A DNA stretch of 64,000 nt. It comes from Mycobacterium gallinarum (GTDB lineage: Bacteria > Actinomycetota > Actinomycetes > Mycobacteriales > Mycobacteriaceae). Location of the stretch: NCBI RefSeq assembly GCF_010726765.1, contig NZ_AP022601.1:4836001-4900000 (forward strand). The letters are read 5' to 3'. The notes beneath the pieces were generated by a model, which saw nothing but the letters and a program-made list of their open reading frames with translations, was not told the origin of the DNA and made no database searches. This document shows, piece by piece, positions 8,671 through 20,266 of the stretch (position 1 is the stretch's first letter; each line of letters opens with the position of its first letter). A program made the position numbers and the translations under genes.

Positions 8671-9567
8671 ATGACGGTCACTGTTCCGATCGATCACGTC
8701 GAGCGTCCGCTCAACGACCCGGTGCTTCCCGGCGGTAAGAAGCCGCCGAGGTGGATGGGCGCCGCGGATGACGCCGCGTTCATCGGTCTGCTGTCCGGAG
8801 GCGCCAACGTGATCATGGAGTTGGCCCGCCCCGGTGTCGGGTACGGGGTCAAGGACAGCCGGGTCGAGAGCGGACGCGCCGACCGTCATCCCATCAAGCG
8901 GGCCAGGACGACCTTCACCTATCTCGCGGTCGCGCTCTCGGGCACCGACGAGCAGAAGAAGCTGTATCGCCGCGCGGTGAACAAGTCCCACGCACAGGTG
9001 TACTCGAAGCCTGGCGACCCGGTGCAATACAACGCCTTCGACAAGGACCTGCAGATGTGGGTGGCGGCATGTCTGTACAAGGGTTTCGTCGACGTCCATC
9101 GCATCTTCGTCGGCGAGATGGATGACGAAACCGCGGACCGCCACTATCGCGAAGGCATGGCACTCGGTACGACGTTGCAGGTGCCCGCGGAGATGTGGCC
9201 TGCCGATCGCAAGGCTTTCGACGAGTACTGGCAGCAGTCACTGGAACGGATCCACATCGACGACGCCGTTCATGAGTATCTGTGGCCCATCGCGGCCGGG
9301 CGTCTCGGGAAGGCCACGTTGCCGCGGCCGTTGCAGAAGCGGCTGGACGCGGTCAACTTGTTCATGACCACAGGCTTTCTGCCGCAACGGTTCCGCGACG
9401 AGATGCGGCTGCCGTGGGACGCGAGCAAGCAACGCAGGTTCAATCGGGTGATGACGGGCATCGGCACCGTGAACAAGGTGATGCCGCGGTTCATTCGGCG
9501 CTTCCCGTTCAACTGGATGCTGCGCGATCTCGACTGGCGGATCCGGACCGGCCGACCCCTGACCTAG
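8671..9567 (+). CDS. DUF2236 oxygenase-like protein (Rv0276-like)
   Basis: A 298-residue protein of the DUF2236 (MpaB/latex-clearing-protein-like) family. The clues are [21 protein letters not shown] near the N-terminus, the central H-rich and Arg-rich helices ([27 protein letters not shown]) and the length. Some family members bind heme and oxidise hydrocarbons, but the role here is unknown. Only 56 bases separate it from the methyltransferase gene; in M. tuberculosis I recall vapBC25, PE_PGRS and PPE3 genes at that point. Confidence 0.78.
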   Translation: MTVTVPIDHVERPLNDPVLPGGKKPPRWMGAADDAAFIGLLSGGANVIMELARPGVGYGVKDSRVESGRADRHPIKRARTTFTYLAVALSGTDEQKKLYRRAVNKSHAQVYSKPGDPVQYNAFDKDLQMWVAACLYKGFVDVHRIFVGEMDDETADRHYREGMALGTTLQVPAEMWPADRKAFDEYWQQSLERIHIDDAVHEYLWPIAAGRLGKATLPRPLQKRLDAVNLFMTTGFLPQRFRDEMRLPWDASKQRRFNRVMTGIGTVNKVMPRFIRRFPFNWMLRDLDWRIRTGRPLT

Positions 9568-9623
9568 CGGGCAGCCACCTGGGCTGTAAGCAGGTTGTCA
9601 GATTGGCCGCGTACAACGGCTGC

Positions 9624-10520
9624 ATGCGTACCGATAACGACACCTGGGACATCACGACGAGTGTCGGCTCGACGGCCTTGTTCGTCGCCGCGGCGCGAGC
9701 ACTGGAGGCGCAGAAACCCGACCCCGTCGCCGTCGACCCGTTCGCCGAGGTGTTCTGTCGTGCCGTGGGCGGCCAGTGGTCCGAGTTGCTCGACGGCGGG
9801 GCGCCCGAGCACCCGCTGAGATCCGAGTTCGGCGTCGGCTTCGTGAACTTCCAAGGCGTGCGGACGCGATACTTCGACAGCTACTTCAGCAGGGCCGCCA
9901 CCGCGGGAGTACGCCAGATCGTCTTGCTCGCAGCCGGTCTGGACTCGCGTGCATTTCGGTTGGACTGGCCCGCCGAGACCGTCGTATACGAACTGGATCA
10001 GCCGCAGGTTCTCGACTTCAAGCGCGGTGCCCTGGCTGGCGTGCGGCCCAGCGCCCAGCGCCGTGAAGTCGCCGTCGACCTGCGTGATGACTGGCCACGG
10101 GCACTGCTCGATCACGGTTTCGACCCCACGTCGCCGTCGGCCTGGATTGCCGAGGGCCTGCTGATTTATCTGCCCGCGACCGCGCAGGTTCAGCTGTTCG
10201 CCGGCATCGACGCGCTCTCGGCGCCGGGCAGCCACGTCGCGGTGGAGGAGTCCGTGCCGATGGATGCCGACGCGTTCGTCGCCAAACAAGAGGAAGAGCG
10301 GGCGGGGGGAGGCTCGGCGCACGGCGGTCCGTTCTTCGAGCTCATATACAACGAGCAGCACGAGCCGGCGGCCCAGTGGTTCGGGGCCAGGGGTTGGCGC
10401 GCCGATGCCACACCGCTTCCGGATTATCTACGGGCCCACGGCCGTCCGGTCCCCGCGCTCGACTCCGACGCCGGCACCATGACCAGCACGATCAGTCTGG
10501 TAAGCGCGATCAAGGGGTGA
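9624..10520 (+). CDS. SAM-dependent methyltransferase, UPF0677-type (Rv0281-like)
   Basis: A 298-residue class I methyltransferase of the mycobacterial leucine-carboxyl-methyltransferase-like family. Typical motifs are the N-terminal [31 protein letters not shown], the SAM loop [26 protein letters not shown] and AEGLLIYLP. The ATG at 9624 aligns with the family N-terminus; the frame is open further upstream inside the DUF2236 gene. It sits directly before the ESX-3 promoter, as Rv0281 does. The methyl acceptor is unknown. Confidence 0.87.
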   Translation: MRTDNDTWDITTSVGSTALFVAAARALEAQKPDPVAVDPFAEVFCRAVGGQWSELLDGGAPEHPLRSEFGVGFVNFQGVRTRYFDSYFSRAATAGVRQIVLLAAGLDSRAFRLDWPAETVVYELDQPQVLDFKRGALAGVRPSAQRREVAVDLRDDWPRALLDHGFDPTSPSAWIAEGLLIYLPATAQVQLFAGIDALSAPGSHVAVEESVPMDADAFVAKQEEERAGGGSAHGGPFFELIYNEQHEPAAQWFGARGWRADATPLPDYLRAHGRPVPALDSDAGTMTSTISLVSAIKG

Positions 10521-10560
10521 GTGCAGTCACGTCGTAACCCACACCGTGAGTCTCGACAGT

Positions 10561-10607
10561 TAAGTTATGCAATGCTAACTTCACGAAGGTTAGCCTGGCA
10601 TAACTTA
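10561..10607. promoter_or_regulatory. Double IdeR-like box upstream of ESX-3
   Basis: A 47-bp imperfect palindrome in the 104-bp gap before eccA3. 19 of 23 arm positions pair, starting TAAGTTATGC and ending GCATAACTTA. It contains two 19-bp boxes in inverted orientation: 10585-10603 (GAAGGTTAGCCTGGCATAA) and 10565-10583 on the other strand. By eye they match the known IdeR consensus TTAGGTTAGGCTAACCTAA at 14 and 13 of 19 positions, counting S at position 10. ESX-3 is known to be iron-repressed by IdeR. No clear Zur-type box was seen. A GGGGAG RBS at 10609-10614 follows. Confidence 0.65.
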
Positions 10608-10624
10608 CGGGGAGACAAGCGCGC

Positions 10625-12442
10625 GTGCCTCTATCAACGGATTTTGCTGCGACGTCCCGCGTCGACAGCGACGTCGTGAGTCGTTTTGCGACGTGTTGCC
10701 GGGCGCTGGGCTTGTCCGTCCACGATCGGCGACGCCCGCCGGATCTCTCGGCGGCTCGCTCCGGGTTTGCCGAACTCACGCGAATCGCTCGTGAGCAGTG
10801 TGACGCGTGGACGGGTTTGGCCGCCGCCGGCGATACCAGCGCGCTGGTCATCGAAGCCGTGTGGCGGACGGTGAAGTCCGCTGGTGTGCTGCAGCGCGAG
10901 GTCGACCTCGCCGACGGCGATCTGGTTTTCGACTACGACACCGGTCTCTACCTCCAATTCGCGGCCTCGACGCCCGACGATTTCGCGCTGGCGTACGCGG
11001 TAACCCTGTGCGACGCCGGCGACTATGCGGCGGCGGACAAACTCGTCGACCCCCTGATCGCCCGACGGCCGAGTTGGCTCGAGGCACGGTGGGTGCGGGT
11101 TGCGATGTATTACCGGACCGAGCGATGGTCGGACGTGGTGCGCCTGCTCACCCCCATCGTCAACGACGCGAAGTTGGACGAGCGATACGCACACGCCGTG
11201 CGTATCGCCCTGGGCACGTCGCTCGCGAGGTTGGGCATGTTCGCGCCGGCGCTGTCCTACCTCGAGGACCCCTCCGGGCCCGTCGCGGTCGCGGCCGTCG
11301 ACGGCGCACTGGCCAGGGCGCTGTCTCTGCGCGCGCAGGGCGAGGACCTCGACGCCGCCGACGTGCTCGCCGAGCTCTACGCCGCCAACCCCGAGAACGA
11401 AGAAGTCGAGATGGCGATCTCGGATACCTCGTACGGCATCGTGCCGACGACGGCAGCCAGGATCGAGGCCCGGACCGATCCGTGGGATCCCGAAACCGAG
11501 CCCTCCGAAACAGATTTCGTTGATCCCGGCGCGAAGGAGCGCAAGGCCCACCTGCTGATCGAGGCCGAGGCGGAGCTCGCCGAGTTCATCGGCCTCGAAG
11601 AGGTCAAGTACCAGGTGGCCCGGCTGAAGAGCTCGGTCGCCATGGCGATCCGTCGTCAGGAGCGCGGGCTGACCGTGGCCAACCGCACCAACCACCTGGT
11701 TTTCGCGGGACCTCCGGGCACCGGCAAGACGACGATTGCGCGCGTCGTCGCCAAGATCTATTGCGGGCTGGGAATTCTCAAGAAGGAAACCGTGCGCGAG
11801 GTGCACCGCGCCGACCTGATCGGCCAGCACATCGGCGAAACCGAGGCGAAGACCAACGGCGTCATCGACAGCGCACTGGACGGCGTGCTGTTCCTCGACG
11901 AGGCGTACGCGCTGGTGTCGACCGGCGCGAAGAACGACTTCGGTCTCGTCGCCATCGACACCCTGCTGGCCCGTATGGAGAACGACCGCGAGCGGCTGGT
12001 CGTGATCGTCGCGGGATACCGCAAGGACCTCGACGCGTTCCTCGACACCAACGAGGGTCTGCGTTCGCGGTTCACCCGCAGCATCGACTTCCCGTCGTAT
12101 TCGCCGCATGAACTGGTGGAGATCGCGATGCGCATGGCCGAGAAGCGAGACAGCGTCTTCGAGCCGGCGGCGCTACAACACATGGAGATGCTGTTCGGCC
12201 AGCTCGCCTCCGTCACCACCCCCGACGCCAACGGAGTCGAGCGACGCAACCTCGACATCGCCGGTAACGGCCGGTTCGTCCGCAACCTCGTTGAGCGTTC
12301 GGAAGAGGAGCGGGAATTCCGCCTCGACCATTCCCAGACAGACGATTTCACCGATGACCAGCTGATGACCATCACCGACCAGGACGTCACGAGATCTGCC
12401 GTCCCGCTGCTGCGCGGCCTCGGACTGTCGGTGTCCGAATGA
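10625..12442 (+). CDS. eccA3: ESX-3 AAA+ ATPase EccA3
   Basis: A 605-residue CbxX/CfqX-type AAA+ ATPase, the cytosolic ATPase of ESX-3 (M. tuberculosis EccA3 is about 631). Residues 1-310 are a helical TPR-like region. The ATPase domain has Walker A GPPGTGKT at 362-369, a Walker B GVLFLDEAYAL near 420 and a sensor region (VIVAGYRKDLDAFLDTNEGLRSRF). GTG start with GGGGAG about 10 nt upstream. It is first in the operon; its TGA overlaps the eccB3 ATG. Family role: remodelling of substrates or EspG-PE/PPE complexes. Confidence 0.96.
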   Translation: MPLSTDFAATSRVDSDVVSRFATCCRALGLSVHDRRRPPDLSAARSGFAELTRIAREQCDAWTGLAAAGDTSALVIEAVWRTVKSAGVLQREVDLADGDLVFDYDTGLYLQFAASTPDDFALAYAVTLCDAGDYAAADKLVDPLIARRPSWLEARWVRVAMYYRTERWSDVVRLLTPIVNDAKLDERYAHAVRIALGTSLARLGMFAPALSYLEDPSGPVAVAAVDGALARALSLRAQGEDLDAADVLAELYAANPENEEVEMAISDTSYGIVPTTAARIEARTDPWDPETEPSETDFVDPGAKERKAHLLIEAEAELAEFIGLEEVKYQVARLKSSVAMAIRRQERGLTVANRTNHLVFAGPPGTGKTTIARVVAKIYCGLGILKKETVREVHRADLIGQHIGETEAKTNGVIDSALDGVLFLDEAYALVSTGAKNDFGLVAIDTLLARMENDRERLVVIVAGYRKDLDAFLDTNEGLRSRFTRSIDFPSYSPHELVEIAMRMAEKRDSVFEPAALQHMEMLFGQLASVTTPDANGVERRNLDIAGNGRFVRNLVERSEEEREFRLDHSQTDDFTDDQLMTITDQDVTRSAVPLLRGLGLSVSE

Positions 12443-14010
12443 GCGGCCAGGACGGGGGTGGCGACCGCCGCGAGTTCACCTCTCGAACCCCGGTCAACGA
12501 GAACCCCGACCGGGTCGCTTACCGGCGCGGATTCGTCACCCGTCATCAGGTCTCGGGCTGGCGATTCATCATGCGGCGCATCGCATCCGGTGTCGCACTG
12601 CACGACACCCGGATGCTCGTCGATCCGCTGCGCACCCAGTCGCGCGCAGTCCTCGTCGGCGCACTCGTGCTGATCACCGGTCTCGCCGGCTGCTTCATCT
12701 TCTCGCTCATCAGGCCCGGCGGCGTGGCGGGCAACGACGCGATCCTGGCGGACCGCACCACGTCGGCGCTTTACGTCCGCCTCGGTGACCAGTTGCACCC
12801 GGTGCTGAACCTGACCTCCGCGCGCCTGATCGCGGGCCGACCCGACAACCCGACCACGGTGAAGACCAGCGAGATCGACCAGTTCGCGCGCGGCAACCTG
12901 ATCGGCATCCCCGGTGCGCCAGAACGCATGGTGCAGAACACGACCGGCGACGCGGACTGGACGGTCTGCGACGGAGCTTCCGGACCGGCGACCGGCGTTA
13001 CGCTGATCGCCGCCCCGCTGGCCGACGGCGGCGAACGCGCCGCGGTGCTGCCCAAGAACGAGGTCATTCTGGTCTCCAACGAGTCCGGACCCAAGGCGGG
13101 CACATGGCTGCTGTGGGGCGGCCGTCGCAGCACGATCGACCTGAACGATCGCGCGGTCACCGGTGCGCTGGGTCTGGGTTCGGACGCGCCCGCCAGTCGC
13201 ACCGTCGCTCCGGGACTGTCCAACGCAATTCCGGAGGCTCCCGCGCTGAGTGCGCCCGTCATCGAGGGTGCGGGTGAGCCGACGAGCTATACGCTGCCGA
13301 CGCCGGCACCGGTCGGTGCGGTCGTCACATCGTTCGGAGCCGACAATGCACTACAGCACTACGCGGTGCTTCGCCAAGGGCTGCAACCGGTTTCGCCGGT
13401 GGTCGCCGCGATCCTGCGCAACACGAACTCGTTCGGACTCAACCAGCCGCCACGACTGGGCGCCGACGACATCGCCAAGGCGCCGGTGGCGAGCGGTATC
13501 GACAACGACGCGTATCCGAGCGAGCCGGTCACGATCGTCGACGCCACCGACGCACCGCTGACGTGCGCCCAGTGGACACGGCCCGCGGATGCGACCGGGG
13601 GAACGCTTCAGCTGCGTTCCGGCGTAACGCTTCCGGTGGCCGACGAACTGCGCACCGTCGCACTGGTCGGAGCCGGATCGGGTACCACGGCGGACCGCGT
13701 CGTGCTGACACCGGGCTCAGGCTTCCTGGTGCAGACCGTTGGCCAGGACGGCGGAGGGACGTCGACGCAGCCGGTCGGAGGGGCGATCTTCTGGCTCAGC
13801 GACACCGGCGTGCGGTACGGCCTCGACACCGAGAGTGACCAGAAGACGATCGCGGCGCTCGGACTGACCCCGCCGCCGCTACCCATTCCGTGGTCGATGC
13901 TGAGCCAGTTCGCGGAGGGCCCGACGTTGTCGCGTGCCGACGCCCTGTTGGCCCACGACGGGCTCGCAGCCGACCCCCGCCCCGCAGTCGTGAGGGAGAC
14001 CCCATCGTGA
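12439..14010 (+). CDS. eccB3: ESX-3 membrane component EccB3
   Basis: A 523-residue type VII core-complex protein. It has a short cytosolic N-terminus, one membrane helix at about 71-91 ([20 protein letters not shown]) and a large periplasmic domain with the family start [27 protein letters not shown]. Its ATG overlaps the eccA3 stop and its TGA overlaps the eccC3 GTG, so the three are translationally coupled. The length is close to M. tuberculosis EccB3 (about 538). Confidence 0.96.
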   Translation: MSGQDGGGDRREFTSRTPVNENPDRVAYRRGFVTRHQVSGWRFIMRRIASGVALHDTRMLVDPLRTQSRAVLVGALVLITGLAGCFIFSLIRPGGVAGNDAILADRTTSALYVRLGDQLHPVLNLTSARLIAGRPDNPTTVKTSEIDQFARGNLIGIPGAPERMVQNTTGDADWTVCDGASGPATGVTLIAAPLADGGERAAVLPKNEVILVSNESGPKAGTWLLWGGRRSTIDLNDRAVTGALGLGSDAPASRTVAPGLSNAIPEAPALSAPVIEGAGEPTSYTLPTPAPVGAVVTSFGADNALQHYAVLRQGLQPVSPVVAAILRNTNSFGLNQPPRLGADDIAKAPVASGIDNDAYPSEPVTIVDATDAPLTCAQWTRPADATGGTLQLRSGVTLPVADELRTVALVGAGSGTTADRVVLTPGSGFLVQTVGQDGGGTSTQPVGGAIFWLSDTGVRYGLDTESDQKTIAALGLTPPPLPIPWSMLSQFAEGPTLSRADALLAHDGLAADPRPAVVRETPS

Positions 14011-17000
14011 GTCGGCTCATCTTCGAAGCGCGTCGCAGGATTGCGCCACCGACGTTGCGCAAGGGCACCATCACGATCGAACCGCCACCGGAACTACCCC
14101 GGATGGTGCCGCCGTCGTTGTTGCGGCGGGTGCTGCCCTATCTGATCGTCATTCTCATCATCGGCATGATCGTCGCGCTGGTCGCCACCGGTATGCGGCT
14201 GATCTCGCCGACAACGCTGTTCTTCCCGTTCGTCCTGCTGCTGGCCGCGACAGCGCTATACCGCGGCACCGACAACAAGATGCGCACCGAAGAGGTGGAC
14301 GCCGAGCGCGCCGACTACCTGCGGTACCTGTCGGTGGTCCGTGACAACGTGCGCGCGCACGCGGCCGAACAGCGTGCCGCCCTCGAGTGGTCGCATCCGG
14401 ATCCCAGGTTGCTCGCCGAGGTGCCTGGCACCCGCCGCCAGTGGGAGCGCGACCCGCACGACAGCGACTTCCTCGTGGTGCGAACGGGTTTGCACGATGC
14501 ACCGCTGGGCGCCGCGCTGCGGGTCAAGGACAGCGCCGACGAGGTCGACCTCGAACCGGTCTCGCACACCACGTTGCGCGGACTGCTCGACGTGCAGCGC
14601 ACGGTGCGTGCAGTTCCCGCGGCGATCGATTTGGCCAAGGTCTCGCGGATCTCCGTGCTGGGCGAGCCCGACGAGGTTCGTGGTGCGTTGCGGGCGTGGC
14701 TCATGCAGGCGGTCACCTGGCACGACCCCGCCGTCCTCGGTGTCGCCCTGGCGTCTCCGGACGTCGAGAGCGACGACTGGTCGTGGCTGAAGTGGTTGCC
14801 GCACAATGACATACCCGGGTCATCGGACGGTGCGGGCCCTGCGCGCTATCTCTGCGACGACGTTACACAACTGCGGTCGCTGCTAGACCCGGTGCTCGAC
14901 GACCGCGCACCGTTCGGCTCCGACGCGGATTCCAGTGTCAAGCACCTGCTGATCGTCGTCGACGATCCGGAGAACAGCACAGCCGATCCGAACATCCTGG
15001 TGCCGCGCGGCGGGTTGTCCGGTGTGACGTTGGTGCAGCGCATCGCCGAACCTCCGCACCGCGAGCAGTACCCCGACCCCGAACGGCCCATCCTGCGCGT
15101 CGTGGACGGGAGGCTCGAGCGGTGGCAATCCGGCGGCTGGGCACCGTATGTCGATGCGGCCGATCATCTCGATGTCGCTGAGGCCCGCCACGTCGCGCGA
15201 CGGCTGTCCCGCTGGGATTCCAATCCCAGCCACGCGCGTACGAGCAATGCCGGGGTGGCGACGTTCTCGACGCTGCTCGGGATTTCGGACGCCGCGGCGC
15301 TGGACGTGGCGAGTCTGTGGGCGCCCCGCGCGCGTGCCGACGAGCTGCGGGTGCCCATCGGTGTCACGTCCACCGGCGATCCGCTGGAGTTCGATCTCAA
15401 GGACGAAGCAGAGGGGGGCATGGGCCCTCACGGTCTGATGATCGGTATGACCGGCTCCGGTAAGTCGCAGACGCTGATGTCGATCCTGTTGTCGCTGCTG
15501 ACCACTCACTCCGCGGACCGGCTGATCGTCATCTACGCCGACTTCAAGGGCGAGGCCGGAGCCGACATCTTCCGTGACTTCCCACAGGTCGTCGCCGTCA
15601 TCTCCAACATGGCCGAGAAGCGTTCGCTGGCCGACCGGTTCGCCGACACGCTGCGCGGTGAGGTGGCGCGCCGCGAACAGTTGCTGATGGAAGCAGGCCG
15701 GCGGGTGCAGGGCAGTGCCTTCAGCTCGGTTCTCGAGTACGAGGCTTACCGTTCTTCGTCGACGGACGGGTCCTACGATCTGCCGCCGATGCCGACGCTG
15801 CTCGTCGTCGCCGACGAGTTCTCGCTGATGCTGTCCGACCATCCCGAGTACGCCGATCTCTTCGACTACGTTGCGCGCAAGGGCCGTTCGTTCCGCATCC
15901 ACATCCTGTTCGCATCGCAGACTCTCGACGTCGGTCGCATCAAGGACATCGACAAGAACACCTCGTACCGCATCGGGCTCAAGGTGGCAAGCCCGGCCGT
16001 CAGCCGCCAGATCATCGGTGTCGAGGACGCATTCCACATCGAGGCCGGGCCGGATCACAAGGGTGAGGGTTACCTGGTGCCGACGCCCGGCGCCATGCCG
16101 GTCAAGTTCCGCAGCACCTATGTCGACGGCATCTACGATCCGCCCCGGGTCGAGAAGTCAGTTGTCGTGCAATCGCTTCCGGCACCGCAGCTGTTCACCG
16201 CCGGCCACGTAGAGGCGCCCGCGGACACGGTGACGGTCGTCGAACCAGCGGCGCACGAGGACCGTCCGCCGCGCAAGCTCGTCGCGACTATCGGCGACCA
16301 GCTCTCGCACTACGGCCCAAAGGCGCCGCGGTTGTGGCTGCCCCCGCTGGACGAGCCGATACCGCTGGACGAGCTGCTCGCCCGTGCGGACGTGTCCGAG
16401 CGTGAATGGCGCTGGCCGCTGGGCGAAATCGACCGACCGTTCGCGATGCGGCGTGATCCGCTGATCTTCGACGCGACGTCGGCCGCCGCCAACGTGCTGA
16501 TTCACGGCGGACCGAGGTCGGGCAAGACGACGGCGCTGCAGACGTTCATCCTGTCGGCCGCCGCGCTGCACTCGCCCCGCGACGTCACGTTCTATTGCCT
16601 GGACTACGGCGGCGGTCAGCTGCGCGAGCTGGAGGACCTCGCCCACGTCGGCAGTGTCGCGTCGCCATTGGAACCCGAACGCATCCGGCGCACCTTCGGT
16701 GAACTCGAACAGCTGCTGCGGGCCCGCCAGGCTCGCGGTCACGTAGGCAACGGCCGGGAACGCGACGAGTACGGCGAAGTATTTCTGGTCATCGACAACC
16801 TGTACGCGTTCAGCCGTGACAACACCGACACGTTCAACACCCGAAACCCGTTGCTGGCCAAAGTCACCGAGCTGGTCAATACGGGTATGTCCTACGGCAT
16901 CCACGTCGTCATCACCACGCCGAACTGGCTCGAGGTGCCGTTGGCGATGCGCGACGGGCTCGGGCTGCGGCTAGAGCTCAAGCTCGCGGATGCGCGTGAC

Positions 17001-18014
17001 AGCAATGTGCGGATCACCGGTGCGCTGCGCAGGCCCGCCGAAGCCGTGCCCGCCGACCAGCCGGGCCGCGGCCTGACGATGGCGGCCGAGCACTTCCTCG
17101 TCGCGGAGCCCTCGCTGCGCGATATCGCGGTCATCAATGCGCGGTATCCGGGTGTCGCGGCGCCGCCGGTGCGGCTGCTGCCGCTGGAGCTGGCCCCGGC
17201 CGCGGTGGCGCCGCTGTATCCGGCACCGGAGCGGGTGGTCGTGGGCCTGCGCGAGGAGGATCTGGCCGCGGTGTCATTGAGCTTCTCGGACAATCCGTTG
17301 CTCATGGTGTTCGGTGACTCCAAATCGGGCAAGACGACGTTGCTGCGCCATGTGATTCGCACGATCCGCGAGAACTCGACGCCGGACCGCGTGGCGTTCA
17401 CGGTGGTCGACCGCCGTCTGCACCTCGTCGAGGAACCGTTGTTCCCCGACAACGAGTACACCCCGAACATCGATCGGATCACGCCCGCCATGCTGGGGCT
17501 CTCGGCACTCTTGGAGAAGCGTCGACCGCCGGCGGGGCTGAGCCCGCAAGAGTTGAGCAGGTGGTCCTACCAGTCAGGTGCCGATGGCCACACCCATTAC
17601 CTGATCGTCGACGACGTGGACCAGATCCCGGACGCTCCCGCGGTCAGCGGGCCGTTCGTCGGCCAGCGTCCGTGGACCGGCATCATCGGGTTGCTGTCGC
17701 AGGCGAGCGAGCTGGGGCTGCGCGTCATTGTCACTGCGCGAGCGACGGGATCGGCGCACGCGTTGATGACTGCTCCGCTGCTGCGGCGTCTGAACGAGCT
17801 ACAAGCCGCCATCGTCATGTTGTCCGGTAACCCGCAGGACAGCGGCAAGATCAGGGGCCACCGGTTCCGTAGGTTGCCCGCAGGTCGCGCCATGTTGCTC
17901 GACGACGGCGATGCTCCGACGTTCCTGCAGATCGTCAATCCGCTCGCGGACACCGTCCAAGGCAGTACAGGCAGCACCGGAATTAACGGAAACAGAGGAA
18001 GGGAGTTCAACTGA
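14007..18014 (+). CDS. eccC3: ESX-3 FtsK/SpoIIIE-type motor ATPase EccC3
   Basis: A 1335-residue motor of the ESX-3 pore. It has two N-terminal membrane helices (around residues 40-90) and three FtsK/SpoIIIE ATPase domains. Walker A motifs are at about 480-487 (GMTGSGKS), 834-841 (GGPRSGKT) and 1103-1110 (GDSKSGKT). The start is the GTG at 14007, which overlaps the eccB3 stop; the frame is open upstream inside eccB3 but that part is a shadow. EccC is a single chain here, as in ESX-3, not split as in ESX-1. Its TGA overlaps the PE5 ATG. Confidence 0.96.
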   Translation: MSRLIFEARRRIAPPTLRKGTITIEPPPELPRMVPPSLLRRVLPYLIVILIIGMIVALVATGMRLISPTTLFFPFVLLLAATALYRGTDNKMRTEEVDAERADYLRYLSVVRDNVRAHAAEQRAALEWSHPDPRLLAEVPGTRRQWERDPHDSDFLVVRTGLHDAPLGAALRVKDSADEVDLEPVSHTTLRGLLDVQRTVRAVPAAIDLAKVSRISVLGEPDEVRGALRAWLMQAVTWHDPAVLGVALASPDVESDDWSWLKWLPHNDIPGSSDGAGPARYLCDDVTQLRSLLDPVLDDRAPFGSDADSSVKHLLIVVDDPENSTADPNILVPRGGLSGVTLVQRIAEPPHREQYPDPERPILRVVDGRLERWQSGGWAPYVDAADHLDVAEARHVARRLSRWDSNPSHARTSNAGVATFSTLLGISDAAALDVASLWAPRARADELRVPIGVTSTGDPLEFDLKDEAEGGMGPHGLMIGMTGSGKSQTLMSILLSLLTTHSADRLIVIYADFKGEAGADIFRDFPQVVAVISNMAEKRSLADRFADTLRGEVARREQLLMEAGRRVQGSAFSSVLEYEAYRSSSTDGSYDLPPMPTLLVVADEFSLMLSDHPEYADLFDYVARKGRSFRIHILFASQTLDVGRIKDIDKNTSYRIGLKVASPAVSRQIIGVEDAFHIEAGPDHKGEGYLVPTPGAMPVKFRSTYVDGIYDPPRVEKSVVVQSLPAPQLFTAGHVEAPADTVTVVEPAAHEDRPPRKLVATIGDQLSHYGPKAPRLWLPPLDEPIPLDELLARADVSEREWRWPLGEIDRPFAMRRDPLIFDATSAAANVLIHGGPRSGKTTALQTFILSAAALHSPRDVTFYCLDYGGGQLRELEDLAHVGSVASPLEPERIRRTFGELEQLLRARQARGHVGNGRERDEYGEVFLVIDNLYAFSRDNTDTFNTRNPLLAKVTELVNTGMSYGIHVVITTPNWLEVPLAMRDGLGLRLELKLADARDSNVRITGALRRPAEAVPADQPGRGLTMAAEHFLVAEPSLRDIAVINARYPGVAAPPVRLLPLELAPAAVAPLYPAPERVVVGLREEDLAAVSLSFSDNPLLMVFGDSKSGKTTLLRHVIRTIRENSTPDRVAFTVVDRRLHLVEEPLFPDNEYTPNIDRITPAMLGLSALLEKRRPPAGLSPQELSRWSYQSGADGHTHYLIVDDVDQIPDAPAVSGPFVGQRPWTGIIGLLSQASELGLRVIVTARATGSAHALMTAPLLRRLNELQAAIVMLSGNPQDSGKIRGHRFRRLPAGRAMLLDDGDAPTFLQIVNPLADTVQGSTGSTGINGNRGREFN

Positions 18015-18334
18015 TGACTCTGCGCGTAGTTCCCGAGGGTCTTGTCGCGGCGAGCGCCGCGGTCGAGGCACTGACCGCCCGACTCGCCGCCGCTCACGCC
18101 GCGGCCGCGCCCCTGATCACTGCCGTCCTGCCGCCCGCCGCCGATGCCGTGTCGCTGCAGACCGCGGCGGGGATGAGCGCGCGCGGCGTGCAGCACAACA
18201 CGATGGCCGCGCTCGGCGTCGAGGAACTCGGACGTTCTGGCGTCGGGGTCGGCGAGTCCGGTGCCAGCTATCTCAGCGGTGACGCGATGGCTGCTGTGTC
18301 TTATTTGGCGGCCCACGGGCCGCTCGGTAGCTGA
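18014..18334 (+). CDS. PE5: PE-family protein PE5
   Basis: A 106-residue PE-domain-only protein with the Pro-Glu pair at residues 7-8 and a helical hairpin. The C-terminal type VII secretion signal YxxxD is present (YLSGD). The ATG overlaps the eccC3 TGA, and the PPE4 ATG follows after 2 nt, the usual coupling of a PE with its PPE partner. PE5-PPE4 is exported by ESX-3 and is linked to siderophore-mediated iron uptake in M. tuberculosis. Confidence 0.94.
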   Translation: MTLRVVPEGLVAASAAVEALTARLAAAHAAAAPLITAVLPPAADAVSLQTAAGMSARGVQHNTMAALGVEELGRSGVGVGESGASYLSGDAMAAVSYLAAHGPLGS

Positions 18335-18336
18335 AC

Positions 18337-19881
18337 ATGACCGCCCCCATCTGGATGGCTCTCCCGCCGGAGGTGCATTCGGCGATGCTCAGCGCAGGCC
18401 CTGGTCCGGGTCCGCTGCTGGCAGCCGCGGGGGCTTGGCAGTCGTTGGCGGCCGAATATGCCTCGGCCGCAGCGGAGTTGACCGGCGTGCTGGGCGGGGT
18501 TCAGGGCGGCGCCTGGGAGGGCCCCAGCGCCGAGCAGTATGTCGCCGCACACACCCCGTACCTGGCCTGGCTGGCGCAGGCGAGTGCCAACAGCACGGCG
18601 ACCGCCGTCCAGCACGAGACGGCGGCCGCCGCCTACAGCGTGGCGCTCGCGACGATGCCGACGCTGGCCGAGCTGGCGCTCAACCATGCCGTACACGGGA
18701 TACTGGTCGGCACGAACTTCCTGGGGATCAACACGATTCCCATCGCTTTGAACGAGGCCGACTACGTGCGGATGTGGATTCAGGCCGCCACGACCATGAG
18801 TACGTATCAGGCGGTGTCCGGCGCCGCGGTGGCCGCCGCGCCGACGACCATACCCGCGCCGTTCCTGCTGACTCCCGGTGTCGGAGAAGCGGGTTCGGCG
18901 GCAGCGGACGCGCAGCAGTCCGCAGCGATGGTGACGGCCGCCGATTCCGGTGCGGCGCTGAACGTCGCGGACTCCATCTCGGATCTGCTGCAGCAGATCG
19001 TCAAGTTCTTCGAGGACTTTTTCGAGTCGATCCTGAACTTCGTGCGCAACTTCTTTCGCGCCATCTTCGACTTCCTGAGCGACTTCCTGAACAACTTCCT
19101 CGGGTGGCTCGGCAATCCGTCGTCGGGGGTGCTGCTCTTGTTCATCGCATACCAGGCGATCACCCAGCCGCTCGGATGGACCACCTGGTCGATGATCTTC
19201 GCCGCTCCGATATTCCTCCCGATCATGATCGGGCTCATCTACCAGTATCTGAACCCGCCACAAGCGGTTCCCGCGCCCGCGCCTGCCCCCGCGCCCGCGC
19301 CGGCCCCCGCACGTGTTCCGGTCGCGCGGGCGGAGAGCCTGCCGCCGATGACATCGGTGGCACCGACTGTGCCCACTGGAACTGCCGCGCCGTCACCGTC
19401 GGTCAGCGCCGGGTCCGCGCCCGCGGGCGCCGCGCCGGCACCGGGTGTCGGCGCGGCGCTGCCGTACGTGATTCCCGGTGCAGGCCCGGACGGCGGTGTC
19501 TCCCCGACGTTCCGGGACGGTATCGGAGCCAAGGCGCCCGCCTCCGACATCGCGGCATCTGCCGCGGCCGCCGCGGCGGCGTCGTCGCTGGCAAAACGCA
19601 AGGCCCGCCGCAAGCGTGCGCGGCCGATCCACCAGCGCCAGTACGCCGACGCGTTCATGGATTACGAACCCGAAGCCGAGGACACGCCGCCGGAACCGCG
19701 CTCGCGCATGCGCGCGTCCGAACGCGGCGCTGGGACAGTCGGTTTCACCGGTGCCGCAACGAAGTCGGAGACGGAGCAGGCCACCGGGCTCACTGAGCTC
19801 TCCGGCGACTCGTTCGGCGGCGGTCCCACAGAACCCATGTTGCCTGGCGACTGGGACCAAGAGGGGGGAACGCGCAACTGA
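18337..19881 (+). CDS. PPE4: PPE-family protein PPE4
   Basis: A 514-residue PPE protein (M. tuberculosis PPE4 is 513). The PPE triplet is at residues 10-12 and a WEG turn ([12 protein letters not shown]) marks the WxG-like hairpin. A hydrophobic/amphipathic region lies at about 215-300, followed by an Ala/Pro repeat tract (residues ~308-330) and a basic patch [12 protein letters not shown]. It pairs with PE5 and is chaperoned by EspG3 before export. Confidence 0.94.
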   Translation: MTAPIWMALPPEVHSAMLSAGPGPGPLLAAAGAWQSLAAEYASAAAELTGVLGGVQGGAWEGPSAEQYVAAHTPYLAWLAQASANSTATAVQHETAAAAYSVALATMPTLAELALNHAVHGILVGTNFLGINTIPIALNEADYVRMWIQAATTMSTYQAVSGAAVAAAPTTIPAPFLLTPGVGEAGSAAADAQQSAAMVTAADSGAALNVADSISDLLQQIVKFFEDFFESILNFVRNFFRAIFDFLSDFLNNFLGWLGNPSSGVLLLFIAYQAITQPLGWTTWSMIFAAPIFLPIMIGLIYQYLNPPQAVPAPAPAPAPAPAPARVPVARAESLPPMTSVAPTVPTGTAAPSPSVSAGSAPAGAAPAPGVGAALPYVIPGAGPDGGVSPTFRDGIGAKAPASDIAASAAAAAAASSLAKRKARRKRARPIHQRQYADAFMDYEPEAEDTPPEPRSRMRASERGAGTVGFTGAATKSETEQATGLTELSGDSFGGGPTEPMLPGDWDQEGGTRN

Positions 19882-19937
19882 GCAGACTGTTCGACCGACT
19901 CCGCCCACGACAGAGCTAACAATCGAAAGGAAAAGCC

Positions 19938-20231
19938 ATGAGCATGTTGGACGCTCACATCCCGCAGCTGGTCTCGTCGGAGGCCGCGTTCGCCGCCAAG
20001 GCTGCGCTGATGCGCAGCACCATGGCCCAGGCCGAGCAGGCGGCGCAGTCGGCGCAGGCCTTCCACATGGGCGAATCGTCCGCTGCGTTCCAGGCTGCGC
20101 ACGCTCGTTTCATCGAGGTGTCCGCCAAGATCAACTCGCTGCTCGACATCGCGCAGATCAACCTCGGCGACGCCGCAGGCACTTACGTTGCCGAGGACGC
20201 CGCAGCGGCCAGCACCTACACCGCCATCTGA
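19938..20231 (+). CDS. esxG: ESX-3 secreted protein EsxG
   Basis: A 97-residue WXG100-superfamily protein that forms a 1:1 complex with EsxH. As in TB9.8, the turn lacks a canonical WxG; the segment reads MGESSAAF. The C-terminal secretion signal YVAED fits YxxxD. A strong RBS (AAAGGAAAAG) precedes the ATG. The 56-bp gap before it and its own RBS suggest high independent translation of the esxGH pair. Confidence 0.95.
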   Translation: MSMLDAHIPQLVSSEAAFAAKAALMRSTMAQAEQAAQSAQAFHMGESSAAFQAAHARFIEVSAKINSLLDIAQINLGDAAGTYVAEDAAAASTYTAI

Positions 20232-20266
20232 GATCTGAACTTCCCGACTGACCAGAGGAGAACCTG

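Noticed and set aside
10634..12109. A 491-residue minus-strand frame inside eccA3
   Set aside because: It is antisense to a clear AAA+ ATPase and shows no motif of its own; long antisense frames are normal in high-GC DNA.
18261..19796. A 511-residue plus-strand frame overlapping PPE4
   Set aside because: Arg/Gly-rich shadow of PE5-PPE4, which carry the PE and PPE signatures in other frames.
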